Assembly (NCBI GenBank): GCA_902766585.1
Contig: CACXDV010000074.1
Location: forward strand, 1-7,871
DNA from: an uncultured Ruminococcus sp.
GTDB lineage: Bacteria; Bacillota; Clostridia; Oscillospirales; Acutalibacteraceae
Direction of reading: 5' to 3'
DNA: 7,871 nt
Shown here: positions 1-6,022 of the stretch, one piece after another
How the letters are laid out: the number at the start of each line of letters is the position of its first letter
Position numbering within the stretch: position 1 is the stretch's first letter
Program-made: the position numbers and the translations under genes
Notes under the pieces: generated by a model
The model's input: only the letters and a program-made list of their open reading frames with translations
The model's database searches: none
What the model was told of the DNA's origin: nothing

Positions 1-1068
1 CTTACTATCCTTGACGGAAATATTACCGTGAACCAGTCCTATGAAGGTCTTGAGGCAGATGATATCACTATCAGCGGCGGTACAGTCAATGTAACAGCCT
101 CTGATGACGGCGTGAACTGCTCCGGAGGAAATGATACGGGCTTCGGCGGAATGGGAGGAAATATGCTGTTTAACCGGGATATGCAGAATAACGGCAATAC
201 TGATAATAATAATAATAATCAGGCTCCTCAGAGCGGTACAAGACCTGAAAAACCGGAAGGTCTGCCTCCTCAGATGAATAACGGCGAAATGCCCTCTATG
301 CCGGACGGTGAAATGCCTTCTATGCCGGACGGTGAAATGCCTTCTATGCCGGACGGAGAAATGCCCTCTATGCCGGACGGTGAAATGCCCTCTATGCCGG
401 ACGGCAGCACTCAGAACAATAACAGCTCGGAAGCCGGTTCGATAAGCATAAGCGGAGGAACTCTGTACATTACGGCTCAGGGTGACGGTCTTGACAGCAA
501 CGGCGAACTGAACATTTCCGGCGGAACCATAATTATAAACGGAACGACCTCCGGCGGCAACAGTATAATCGACCATGACGGAAGCTGTTCCGTAACAGGA
601 GGATATCTTGCAGGCGCGGGAACCTCAGATATGCTCGAAATGCCCGCTTCGACCTCATCTCAGTGCTCGATAGCCGTACTTATGAACGGTCAGACGGAAG
701 CAGGCAAGCTTGTATATATCACCGACAACAGCGGAAAGGTACTCATGGCAATGACTCCGGAAAAGAGCTATTCCTGTGTTATATTCAGCTCATCAGAGCT
801 TAAAAAGGGAGAAACCTATAAGGTATACACAGGAGGAAATGTGACAGGAGATTCAATACACGGTTACTATGCAGAACCAAGCGTTTCAGGAGGTACGCTT
901 TATTCGACCTTCACGATCTCCGATTCCGTATCGTATGTTGATTCAAACGGTCTCACTCAGTACAGCGGCGGATTTGGAGGCATGGGAAGAATGGGCAATA
1001 TGAGAGGCGGCAGAAGAGATCAAGGCACCGCTCAAAGCTCCGAAAATACCTCATCAGCATCAGTATGA
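1..1068 (+). CDS. Beta-helix carbohydrate-binding-type surface protein, 3' part (5' end outside window)
   Basis: The frame is open from the first base, before the first possible start (GTG at 28), so this is the C-terminal part of a longer protein; 355 codons are visible. Seen: repeated beta-helix-like rungs of the form ISGGTVNVTASDDGVN (about residues 24-39), ISGGTLYITAQGDGLDSNG and LNISGGTIIING, rich in G, D, N and T. Between the first and later rungs lies a low-complexity insert (about residues 45-145): Gly/Met-rich, Asn-rich, then five copies of an eight-residue GEMPSMPD unit. The C-terminus is again Gly/Met/Arg-rich (FGGMGRMGNMRGG) and ends in a Ser/Thr tail, with no LPXTG anchor or dockerin visible. 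The rung pattern resembles the Cthe_2159-type carbohydrate-binding family (DUF4353), whose founding member is a calcium-dependent polysaccharide-binding beta-helix; that assignment is from memory of the family. Signal peptide and ligand cannot be judged because the N-terminus is missing. A strong terminator follows the TGA stop. Confidence 0.75.
   Translation, partial: LTILDGNITVNQSYEGLEADDITISGGTVNVTASDDGVNCSGGNDTGFGGMGGNMLFNRDMQNNGNTDNNNNNQAPQSGTRPEKPEGLPPQMNNGEMPSMPDGEMPSMPDGEMPSMPDGEMPSMPDGEMPSMPDGSTQNNNSSEAGSISISGGTLYITAQGDGLDSNGELNISGGTIIINGTTSGGNSIIDHDGSCSVTGGYLAGAGTSDMLEMPASTSSQCSIAVLMNGQTEAGKLVYITDNSGKVLMAMTPEKSYSCVIFSSSELKKGETYKVYTGGNVTGDSIHGYYAEPSVSGGTLYSTFTISDSVSYVDSNGLTQYSGGFGGMGRMGNMRGGRRDQGTAQSSENTSSASV
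283..402 (+). repeat. Five in-frame 24-bp tandem repeats encoding GEMPSMPD
   Basis: Five contiguous 24-bp units begin at 283, 307, 331, 355 and 379. Each encodes Gly-Glu-Met-Pro-Ser-Met-Pro-Asp. Units 2 and 3 are identical at the DNA level; the others differ only at the third bases of the Gly codon and the first Pro codon, so every difference is silent. The unit is a multiple of three, so gain or loss of copies would keep the reading frame. The array lies in a Pro/Met/Asn-rich insert between beta-helix rungs, where it probably forms an extended acidic loop or spacer. Confidence 0.95.
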
Positions 1069-1088
1069 TATGAACACATAACAAAAAA

Positions 1089-1138
1089 CGGCAGAATAAT
1101 TCTGAATGATATCGGAATTATTCTGCCGGTATTTTTTT
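1089..1138 (+). terminator. Intrinsic terminator of the beta-helix protein gene
   Basis: A perfect 14-bp inverted repeat (1089-1102 with 1115-1128, loop of 12) is followed by TATTTTTTT at 1130-1138. It lies 20 bp after the stop at 1066-1068. A run of six A before the stem means it could also act on minus-strand transcripts arriving from mgsA. Confidence 0.93.
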
Positions 1139-1146
1139 AGTAAAAT

Positions 1147-1180
1147 AAAACAGTGTCCGATACAGACCGGACACTGTTTT
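1147..1180 (-). terminator. Intrinsic terminator after mgsA, likely bidirectional
   Basis: A 13-bp stem (1147-1159 with 1168-1180; core ACAGTGTCCG) with an eight-base loop lies seven bases beyond the mgsA stop. It is flanked by A-runs on the left and T-runs on the right, so a U-rich tail follows the hairpin in both directions. With the neighbouring hairpin at 1089-1128 it insulates two convergent transcription units. Confidence 0.88.
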
Positions 1181-1187
1181 TATTATA

Positions 1188-1586
1188 TTATGATCTGACA
1201 ATATTACGCCAATCAAGATCTCCTCTTTCAAGACCGTGAATAAGCACCTCACCTGTAGCAATATTTGTTGCCACGGGTATATTATGCATATCACAAAGAC
1301 GAAGAAGGTTCATGTCATTAGGCTCATGGGGCTTTGGATCCAAAGGATCACGAAGGAAAATCAGCATATCGATCTCATTGAATGCAACTCTTGCAGCGAT
1401 CTGCTGATCGCCGCCCTGAGAACCGCCGAGAAAACGCTGTATCTCAAGACCTGTAGCTTCGGAAACCATTTTTCCGGTAGTTCCCGTTGCACAGAGAGTA
1501 TGCCTGCTGAGAATACCGCAGTATGCTATACAAAACTGTACCATAAGCTCCTTTTTGGCATCGTGAGCTATCAAAGCTATATTCAT
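1188..1586 (-). CDS. mgsA: Methylglyoxal synthase
   Basis: Cytosolic enzyme converting dihydroxyacetone phosphate to methylglyoxal and phosphate, an overflow bypass of lower glycolysis. The 132-residue length and colinear motifs fit the family: IALIAHDAKK at the N-terminus (His8 and Lys12, matching His19 and Lys23 of E. coli), the phosphate loop ATGTTG (33-38), GGDQQIAA (58-65) with the catalytic-base Asp60 (E. coli Asp71), LRDPLDPKPHEP with His87 (E. coli His98), and PVATNIAT. Two odd points by eye alignment: the residue matching E. coli Asp101 is Asn90 (HEPND instead of HEPD/HDPD), and the phosphate-contact Ser65 position is Gly54. The ATG at 1584-1586 is preceded by a GGGGGAG ribosome site (1593-1599). 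It lies 40 nt after minD and is probably cotranscribed with it. mgsA is a usual last gene of clostridial mre/min clusters. A terminator follows. Confidence 0.93.
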   Translation of the reverse strand: MNIALIAHDAKKELMVQFCIAYCGILSRHTLCATGTTGKMVSEATGLEIQRFLGGSQGGDQQIAARVAFNEIDMLIFLRDPLDPKPHEPNDMNLLRLCDMHNIPVATNIATGEVLIHGLERGDLDWRNIVRS

Positions 1587-1626
1587 TGTTTACTCCCCCT
1601 GTTAAAAATATTTATTATCCGGTCAT

Positions 1627-2361
1627 TCAAAGCTCCAGCGGTACATCTGCACCGTCAAGCCTTGCCGCTATTCTGTCAAACGCATTTACAGCCTTGAACC
1701 TGCCCTCTATCGGTTCACCCTTCTGAGCTGCAGAGGCTGCCGCAGGATCATCAGGTACTATTCCCAGCAGTCTTGCGCCTGTGCGGTCAATAACTGCATC
1801 AAGATCGGGAAAAGCACCAAGCTTTCTGAATCTGCGTTCATTAAAGCGGTTGATCACAAGCCGTATCTCGGGAATTTTCATCTGACCAAGCCTGTGTCTT
1901 ACCTTATCGCTGCCCCTCAGTGAGAGCGGTTCAGCATTTGTAACAAGGACTGCCCTTCCTGCAGCGGCTGCGGCTGATTCAAAGCCTGTGCCTATTCCGG
2001 CAGGACAATCTATAAGAACATGGTCATAATACTTTTCCAGCACCTTGACAAGCTGCTTCATAATATAAGGACTTACCTCATCATGTGCATTCTGCGGCGC
2101 GGGCAGTATATAAAGCTCAGGAACAGTTTTACAAGGATATATCGCATTCGCCGGAGAACAGTTTCCGTTGACTATATCTGCAATATCAAATACAAGCTCC
2201 CCGCTTACTCCGAGCATCAGGTCTATTCCCCTCATTCCCGCATCACAGTCAATGATAAGCACCCTGCTGCCTCTTCTGACAAGGGCTGCTCCAAGACCTG
2301 CGGTAAGAGTGGATTTTCCCGTTCCGCCTTTTCCTGATGTAATAACTGTCACTTTTCCCAT
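1627..2361 (-). CDS. minD: MinD/ParA-type ATPase (septum-site MinD family), without membrane-targeting tail
   Basis: A P-loop ATPase of the MinD/ParA (SIMIBI) class. Classical MinD dimerises on ATP, binds membrane and carries MinC to block division away from midcell. Seen: deviant Walker A GKGGTGKST (10-18) with the signature Lys11, the switch-I/A' region IIDCDAGMRGIDLMLG (37-52), Walker B LIDCPAGIG (117-125), a TNAEPLSLRGSD segment like MinD's TNPEVSSVRDSD, LVINRF, and GIVPDDPAA followed by KGEPI. The domain order matches MinD rather than plasmid ParA or MRP. At 244 residues it is shorter than E. coli MinD (270) and ends just after a helix AFDRIAARLDG with GADVPLEL; the usual basic amphipathic tail (KGFLKRLFGG type) is missing, and no frameshift restores it in the 40-nt gap to mgsA. 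No minC or minE adjoins it. The ATG at 2359-2361 follows an AAGAGGT ribosome site (2370-2376) and its own promoter. It could act as a soluble partner of another system instead. Confidence 0.85.
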   Translation of the reverse strand: MGKVTVITSGKGGTGKSTLTAGLGAALVRRGSRVLIIDCDAGMRGIDLMLGVSGELVFDIADIVNGNCSPANAIYPCKTVPELYILPAPQNAHDEVSPYIMKQLVKVLEKYYDHVLIDCPAGIGTGFESAAAAAGRAVLVTNAEPLSLRGSDKVRHRLGQMKIPEIRLVINRFNERRFRKLGAFPDLDAVIDRTGARLLGIVPDDPAAASAAQKGEPIEGRFKAVNAFDRIAARLDGADVPLEL

Positions 2362-2381
2362 TTTCAGATACCTCTTTTATA

Positions 2382-2410
2382 ACATTAGCACAAATTTTAC
2401 ATAAAGTCAA
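2382..2410 (-). promoter_or_regulatory. Sigma-A-type promoter of minD-mgsA
   Basis: On the minus strand TTGACT (plus 2405-2410), a 17-base spacer and TAATGT (plus 2382-2387), with TG one base before the -10 (extended -10). AT-rich sequence lies upstream. The predicted start is near 2374-2376, so the transcript would begin at or a few bases before the ribosome site (2370-2376), leaving a leader of only about 13-15 nt. Confidence 0.75.
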
Positions 2411-2495
2411 GTATCAATAAATAATTTTCATACAATTTTAACAGCTTGCTTAAAAATAATTTTTTTAATTTCTATCAGCTTTACGTTTATATGTA

Positions 2496-2526
2496 AAACA
2501 GGAGGATCAGACGATCACTCCTGTTT
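2496..2526 (-). terminator. Hairpin overlapping the PBP2 stop codon, possible terminator of the mre operon
   Basis: A nine-bp stem (AAACAGGAG at 2496-2504 with CTCCTGTTT at 2518-2526) continues inward as a four-bp GATC/GATC stem past one bulged base. On the minus strand it is followed by only a short U-run (TTTTACATAT), so termination may be partial. The stem starts inside the last codons of the PBP2 gene and covers its TGA (2515-2517). It separates the mre operon from the minD promoter. Confidence 0.5.
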
Positions 2527-4512
2527 CTTTTCCTCTTTTATTCCGAAATACTCCCTCATTACCTTCTTGGCAGCATTGATAGCAACAGTACTTTTTGCGC
2601 CGTGCTCGACCATTACGCCGACAGCGATTTCAGGCTTGTCATAAGGGGCATAGCAAATAAAATTAGCATGGTCTGAACCGGCATTTTCGGCTGTACCCGT
2701 CTTTCCGGCTATCTGAACCGGAAAATCCTGAAGGGCAGAATAATTATTTGCCGCTATATTCATAGCCTTCTGCACTTCTTTCAGGTTCTGTACGCTGACA
2801 CCCATATTATCCATTATTTCCGGCTCAGTTTCATAAATGATATCATTTCCTTCGTATGAAACTACCTTATCAACAACATGAGCCCTTAGACGAACCCCGT
2901 TATTTGCGAGCGTTGCCGCATATGTCGCAAGCTGCAAAGGAGTAAACTGGTTATCCGACTGACCGATACCCGCCGGAGAAACAAAGCTGTCATACCATTC
3001 CGAACCCATTTCACGGCTGTATTCGGGACCGGCAAGAGTACCCCTGCTTTCGATTATCTCTACGCCTGTCTTGACACCAAGACCGCAGCGCTTTGCATAT
3101 TTGTCGATATTTTCTATACCCACAAGTCTTGCCGTTTCAGCGAAGAATACGTTGCATGAATCTCTTATTCCCTGATACATATCTATAGGACCGTGAAAGC
3201 CCATGCACCAAAGCTTAAGTCCGTTTTTTGTATATACTCCCTGACAGTCGATATGTGTTTTTGTTGTTATAGCCTTCTCCTGCAAGGCGGCAGAGGCAAC
3301 AAGAGGCTTGAAAGTCGAACCGGGAGCCAGCGCGCCCATGAACGCCCTGTCAAAAAGCGGCACTGTCTTATCTGATACCAGCTTTTCATAATCGGAATAA
3401 TATTTTGAAAGGTCATATGTCGGATAATTTGCCGAGCATATTACCGAAAAATCGCTGACCTTCATCACAACTATAGCTGCACCGCTGCAGTCTGCTCCCT
3501 TTTCCTTGTCATCTACCGATTTTGCATAGTCATTTGCTTCCTTTACAGCCTCCTTGAGAGCCTTCTGTGCTGTTTTCTGAAGCTTTGAATCTATCGTTAA
3601 ATAAACAGAATTTCCGGGCTTTGAGGTAATGCTGTCGTATGAAGTAACATTTCCGTTGGAATCCATTTCATAGGTACGGATTCCGCCGATTCCTCTAAGC
3701 TCCTTTTCAAAAGCATTTTCAATACCGCTTTTTCCTATCTCATCGGTATAGCCGTAGCCCTTGCTTTTCATCTGAGTATATTCTTCGGCTGAGATAAGTC
3801 CCGTGACACCCACTATATGAGGCGCGACACTGCCGTTTTCATATACGCGAATCGCTGTCGATTCAGTCTCCACTCCCCTTACGGACTGCATATTTTCGGA
3901 AATGACATTCATTGCCCTCTCGGTTATCTTTTCTGCAAATACATAAGGTGTGCTTCTTGTATATCCGACACGGCTCATATTATAGCGTACACTTATTATA
4001 TCCCTTTGCTGCTTTTTGGAATAATCCCCGCATTCATAGCGTTCAACAAGCTTCGCCATACATTCGGCAGCAGTAGAATATGGATTCATATTCAGATTAT
4101 CCTTGCTTTTCAGGTCAGCTATTTCGCTGCTTCTTTCTTCGTCAAAGGCATATTCGCCGTTTGCATCAACTATGATAGGAAGCTCGTCTATCCATTTGCA
4201 GCCGCAGCTTTCAAGCAGGGCGACAAGCTTTACGACCGTGGCATTAAGCTCCTCGTCAGGCATGAATATCTTATTTATCAGAACACGGTATCCCGTTTTG
4301 TTCACCGCAAGCGGAACACCGTTGACATCATAGATCTCTCCTCTGATAGCATCAGTAGAAACATTATATTCGGTCGAGGTAAGTGCTATATCGTTATAAT
4401 AATCCGACTGGAATATCTGCCAGCGGATAAGCCTCGCAGAAAAAACAGCCATTGCTGCCAATACAAGCGTCAATACAAGCGCATAACGCCATTTTTTTAC
4501 TGTTCTCTCCAT
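2515..4512 (-). CDS. mrdA: Penicillin-binding protein 2, elongation-specific class B transpeptidase
   Basis: Membrane-anchored peptidoglycan DD-transpeptidase that cross-links new side-wall strands as partner of RodA in the elongasome. Seen in 665 residues: a short cytoplasmic N-terminus and one membrane helix (about 9-28); the pedestal/dimerisation domain (about 50-290) beginning RGEIYDVNGVPLAVN (57-71) and including the conserved stretch GKSGIENAFEKELRG (260-274); then the transpeptidase domain with SxxK motif STFK (Ser399 nucleophile, Lys402), SxN motif SCN (452-454) and KTG motif AGKTGTAEN (602-610). No PASTA domains follow, which favours PBP2 over SpoVD or PBP2x. Length is close to the family (E. 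coli PBP2 633). The ATG at 4510-4512 has two overlapping ribosome sites. The gene lies 31 nt after mreD in one operon with mreBCD. No rodA adjoins, so its polymerase partner must be encoded elsewhere. The symbol follows E. coli usage. Confidence 0.93.
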   Translation of the reverse strand: MERTVKKWRYALVLTLVLAAMAVFSARLIRWQIFQSDYYNDIALTSTEYNVSTDAIRGEIYDVNGVPLAVNKTGYRVLINKIFMPDEELNATVVKLVALLESCGCKWIDELPIIVDANGEYAFDEERSSEIADLKSKDNLNMNPYSTAAECMAKLVERYECGDYSKKQQRDIISVRYNMSRVGYTRSTPYVFAEKITERAMNVISENMQSVRGVETESTAIRVYENGSVAPHIVGVTGLISAEEYTQMKSKGYGYTDEIGKSGIENAFEKELRGIGGIRTYEMDSNGNVTSYDSITSKPGNSVYLTIDSKLQKTAQKALKEAVKEANDYAKSVDDKEKGADCSGAAIVVMKVSDFSVICSANYPTYDLSKYYSDYEKLVSDKTVPLFDRAFMGALAPGSTFKPLVASAALQEKAITTKTHIDCQGVYTKNGLKLWCMGFHGPIDMYQGIRDSCNVFFAETARLVGIENIDKYAKRCGLGVKTGVEIIESRGTLAGPEYSREMGSEWYDSFVSPAGIGQSDNQFTPLQLATYAATLANNGVRLRAHVVDKVVSYEGNDIIYETEPEIMDNMGVSVQNLKEVQKAMNIAANNYSALQDFPVQIAGKTGTAENAGSDHANFICYAPYDKPEIAVGVMVEHGAKSTVAINAAKKVMREYFGIKEEKKQE

Positions 4513-4520
4513 ACAGCCGT

Positions 4521-4532
4521 CCTCCCCTCCTT
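4521..4532 (-). promoter_or_regulatory. Tandem Shine-Dalgarno sites before PBP2
   Basis: On the minus strand AAGGAGG (plus 4526-4532) directly overlaps GGGGAGG (plus 4521-4527), giving spacings of 13 and 8 bases to the ATG at 4510-4512. The second has the better spacing. This fixes the start and suggests strong independent initiation, in contrast to the coupled mreD start. Confidence 0.75.
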
Positions 4533-4543
4533 ATTTTCTGTCA

Positions 4544-5050
4544 TCAGTTATTTATGGTTTTCTGGGCTATAAACCTGTTTATTCCGTAAAAAACGGGAAC
4601 CAATGCAAATGTATACAGTATCCTCGAAACGTAATGTGCTAAAAAGTATTCCAATACATCACCATAGCCCATTAGTACATAAAACAAAATGAACTGCAGT
4701 GTCAATATGACAGGTATGCTGACAGCCCCCGCCAACAATGCCGTAAGCAGATTTGTCCTGATATAGTTTTCCATAAGTATGCTTACCGTATAGCATAGAA
4801 TCATCAGCATTATCGCATAAAATCCCATAGGACCGTTATAGCCCGTATCAGCCAGCAATCCGCATATAATGCCGAATATTATCGCGGGCACCTCTCCCTC
4901 GAATATTGCTATCGTCAAGGCAATAGGTATCATCAGAACAGGTCTGCCGCCGAATACTTCAAGCGTAAGAGAGCTGTTGCTCTGCAGAATACAGCATATA
5001 AGTATTTCAAGAGAAAAAGCGGTGTATTTTACAAAATTGAATTTGTTCAT
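4544..5050 (-). CDS. mreD: Rod shape-determining protein MreD
   Basis: Small integral membrane protein of the elongasome that binds MreC and helps couple cytoplasmic MreB to PBP2-RodA. The 168 residues are strongly hydrophobic with five to six predicted membrane segments (about 8-24, 37-51, 54-68, 75-93, 99-126 and 140-158). The loop FGIICGLLADTGYNGPMGFYA (59-79) is the MreD-like conserved Gly-Leu-Leu-x-Asp region followed by Pro-x-Gly-x-Tyr. Length fits the family (about 160-180). Its ATG (5048-5050) overlaps the mreC TGA in an ATGA arrangement. There is no good ribosome site at normal spacing (AAAGGAAAG lies about 16 nt upstream), so translational coupling to mreC is likely. The alternative, another small membrane protein, is unlikely given position and motifs. 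Confidence 0.9.
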   Translation of the reverse strand: MNKFNFVKYTAFSLEILICCILQSNSSLTLEVFGGRPVLMIPIALTIAIFEGEVPAIIFGIICGLLADTGYNGPMGFYAIMLMILCYTVSILMENYIRTNLLTALLAGAVSIPVILTLQFILFYVLMGYGDVLEYFLAHYVSRILYTFALVPVFYGINRFIAQKTINN

Positions 5051-5928
5051 GGTTTTTTTGAGCTTTCCTTTCCGCTTTCCTCAATAAAGCCCTGTATCTC
5101 TCCCTTTCCGCTGAAATCAACGATTATCGCGGCAGAGGTTATATCCCTTACATCCTCAAAGGGCTTAACGAGAGCAGAGGGCATTCCTGTATAATCATCA
5201 AGAGAGACCTTGGTTACTGTTCCTATTTTAAGATTAGCCGGATACATTCCGCCGTAGCCTGAGGTTACAATGATATCTCCCGATCTTATCGAATTGGTGG
5301 TAGGGATATTCTTCATAACTGCCATTCCCTCATCACAAAGCGCCGGCGTACCCGTAACAACGCCCTCATCAGAGGTACGCTTATCGACCGTTCCCACCTG
5401 AGATGCCGGAGATATGAGCGCCGTCACCTTACAGGACTTTAAGCTGACCTCGCTTACATAGCCGACAAGACCATTTTCGGTCATTACGGGATCATTTATC
5501 TCAACATTATCGGCGCTTCCCTTATCAAGAATGAAGCCGTAGAAATTCTCATTAGGATCCCTTGCTATGACCGTTGACGGTATCACAGAAAAATCCTCAT
5601 TATTCTTTTTTATATTATAGAACTTATAAAGCTCATCATTTTCCTTTTTAAGATCATAGTATTCCACCAGAAGATCATTAAGCCGTCTGTTTTCTGCTTC
5701 AAGCTCACTGTTTTCCTTCATAAGCTCTTCGCTGCTTTTCGGGGGAGTTACAGCTTCTCCTGCTGAATGGGTAAAATCTGCCGCAACACGCTGAAGCGGC
5801 GCGATCAGAAAGCCGTTTACCAGACCGCCGACCGTACTGTTGCCCGCTGTGATAAGTGCAAGCACCAGCATTATGCATATCAGTGTAATAAGCACCTTAA
5901 AGCCTTTGCCTGATGTTACCTTGTTCAT
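5047..5928 (-). CDS. mreC: Rod shape-determining protein MreC
   Basis: Bitopic scaffold protein whose extracytoplasmic part binds and activates PBP2 and links it to MreB/MreD. Seen in 293 residues: cytoplasmic N-terminus with Lys, one membrane helix (about 11-28), a coiled coil (about 66-104, rich in E, L, N and K) for dimerisation, then the two-barrel beta domain (about 112-270) with the family signatures ARDPNENFYGFILDKGS (122-138), NGLVGYVSEV (152-161) and IIVTSGYGGMYPANLKIGTV (219-238). A Ser/Lys-rich tail follows. The ATG at 5926-5928 is preceded by AGGAGGT (plus 5934-5940), only five bases away. A terminator-like hairpin lies between this ribosome site and mreB, so expression may be lowered relative to mreB. 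The stop overlaps the mreD start by four bases. Confidence 0.94.
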   Translation of the reverse strand: MNKVTSGKGFKVLITLICIMLVLALITAGNSTVGGLVNGFLIAPLQRVAADFTHSAGEAVTPPKSSEELMKENSELEAENRRLNDLLVEYYDLKKENDELYKFYNIKKNNEDFSVIPSTVIARDPNENFYGFILDKGSADNVEINDPVMTENGLVGYVSEVSLKSCKVTALISPASQVGTVDKRTSDEGVVTGTPALCDEGMAVMKNIPTTNSIRSGDIIVTSGYGGMYPANLKIGTVTKVSLDDYTGMPSALVKPFEDVRDITSAAIIVDFSGKGEIQGFIEESGKESSKKP

Positions 5929-5943
5929 TTTTTACCTCCTCCG

Positions 5944-5995
5944 AAAAAAATAAGGGCTTCCTCCGTAGCTTCGGCAAAGCCAGGCTGAAACCCTT
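5944..5995 (-). terminator. Terminator-like hairpin with U-tract between mreB and mreC (possible attenuator)
   Basis: On the minus strand a nine-bp outer stem (plus 5987-5995 with 5952-5960, including one G-U pair that only forms in the minus-strand RNA) encloses a smaller stem with GGC-TTT-GCC at its tip and a six-base bulge. It is followed directly by TTATTTTTTT (plus 5944-5953, overlapping the stem base). It lies 28 nt after the mreB stop and ends four bases before the mreC ribosome site. There is no room for a promoter between it and mreC, so mreC-mreD-PBP2 expression would need read-through. Confidence 0.7.
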
Positions 5996-6022
5996 CAGAA
6001 TACATGATCCGAATATGTAATA

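Noticed and set aside
283..402. CRISPR array
   Set aside because: The units are contiguous with no spacers and encode an in-frame peptide repeat.
1236..1697. Plus-strand open frame of 153 codons opposite mgsA and the end of minD
   Set aside because: Lies antisense to two well-supported genes, has no ribosome site or recognisable domain, and its composition (Cys/His/Thr mix) looks like a shadow translation.
1627..2361. Alternative call of the MinD-like gene as a plasmid ParA or Soj
   Set aside because: The TNAEPLSLRGSD and PDDP...KGEPI segments follow MinD, there is no parB/spo0J next to it, and the position beside mre genes and mgsA fits minD.
3817..4572. Plus-strand open frame of 251 codons opposite the PBP2 gene
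   Set aside because: Antisense to PBP2 with all three catalytic motifs on the other strand; the predicted peptide is an irregular mix of Cys, His, Tyr and Ile with no family resemblance.
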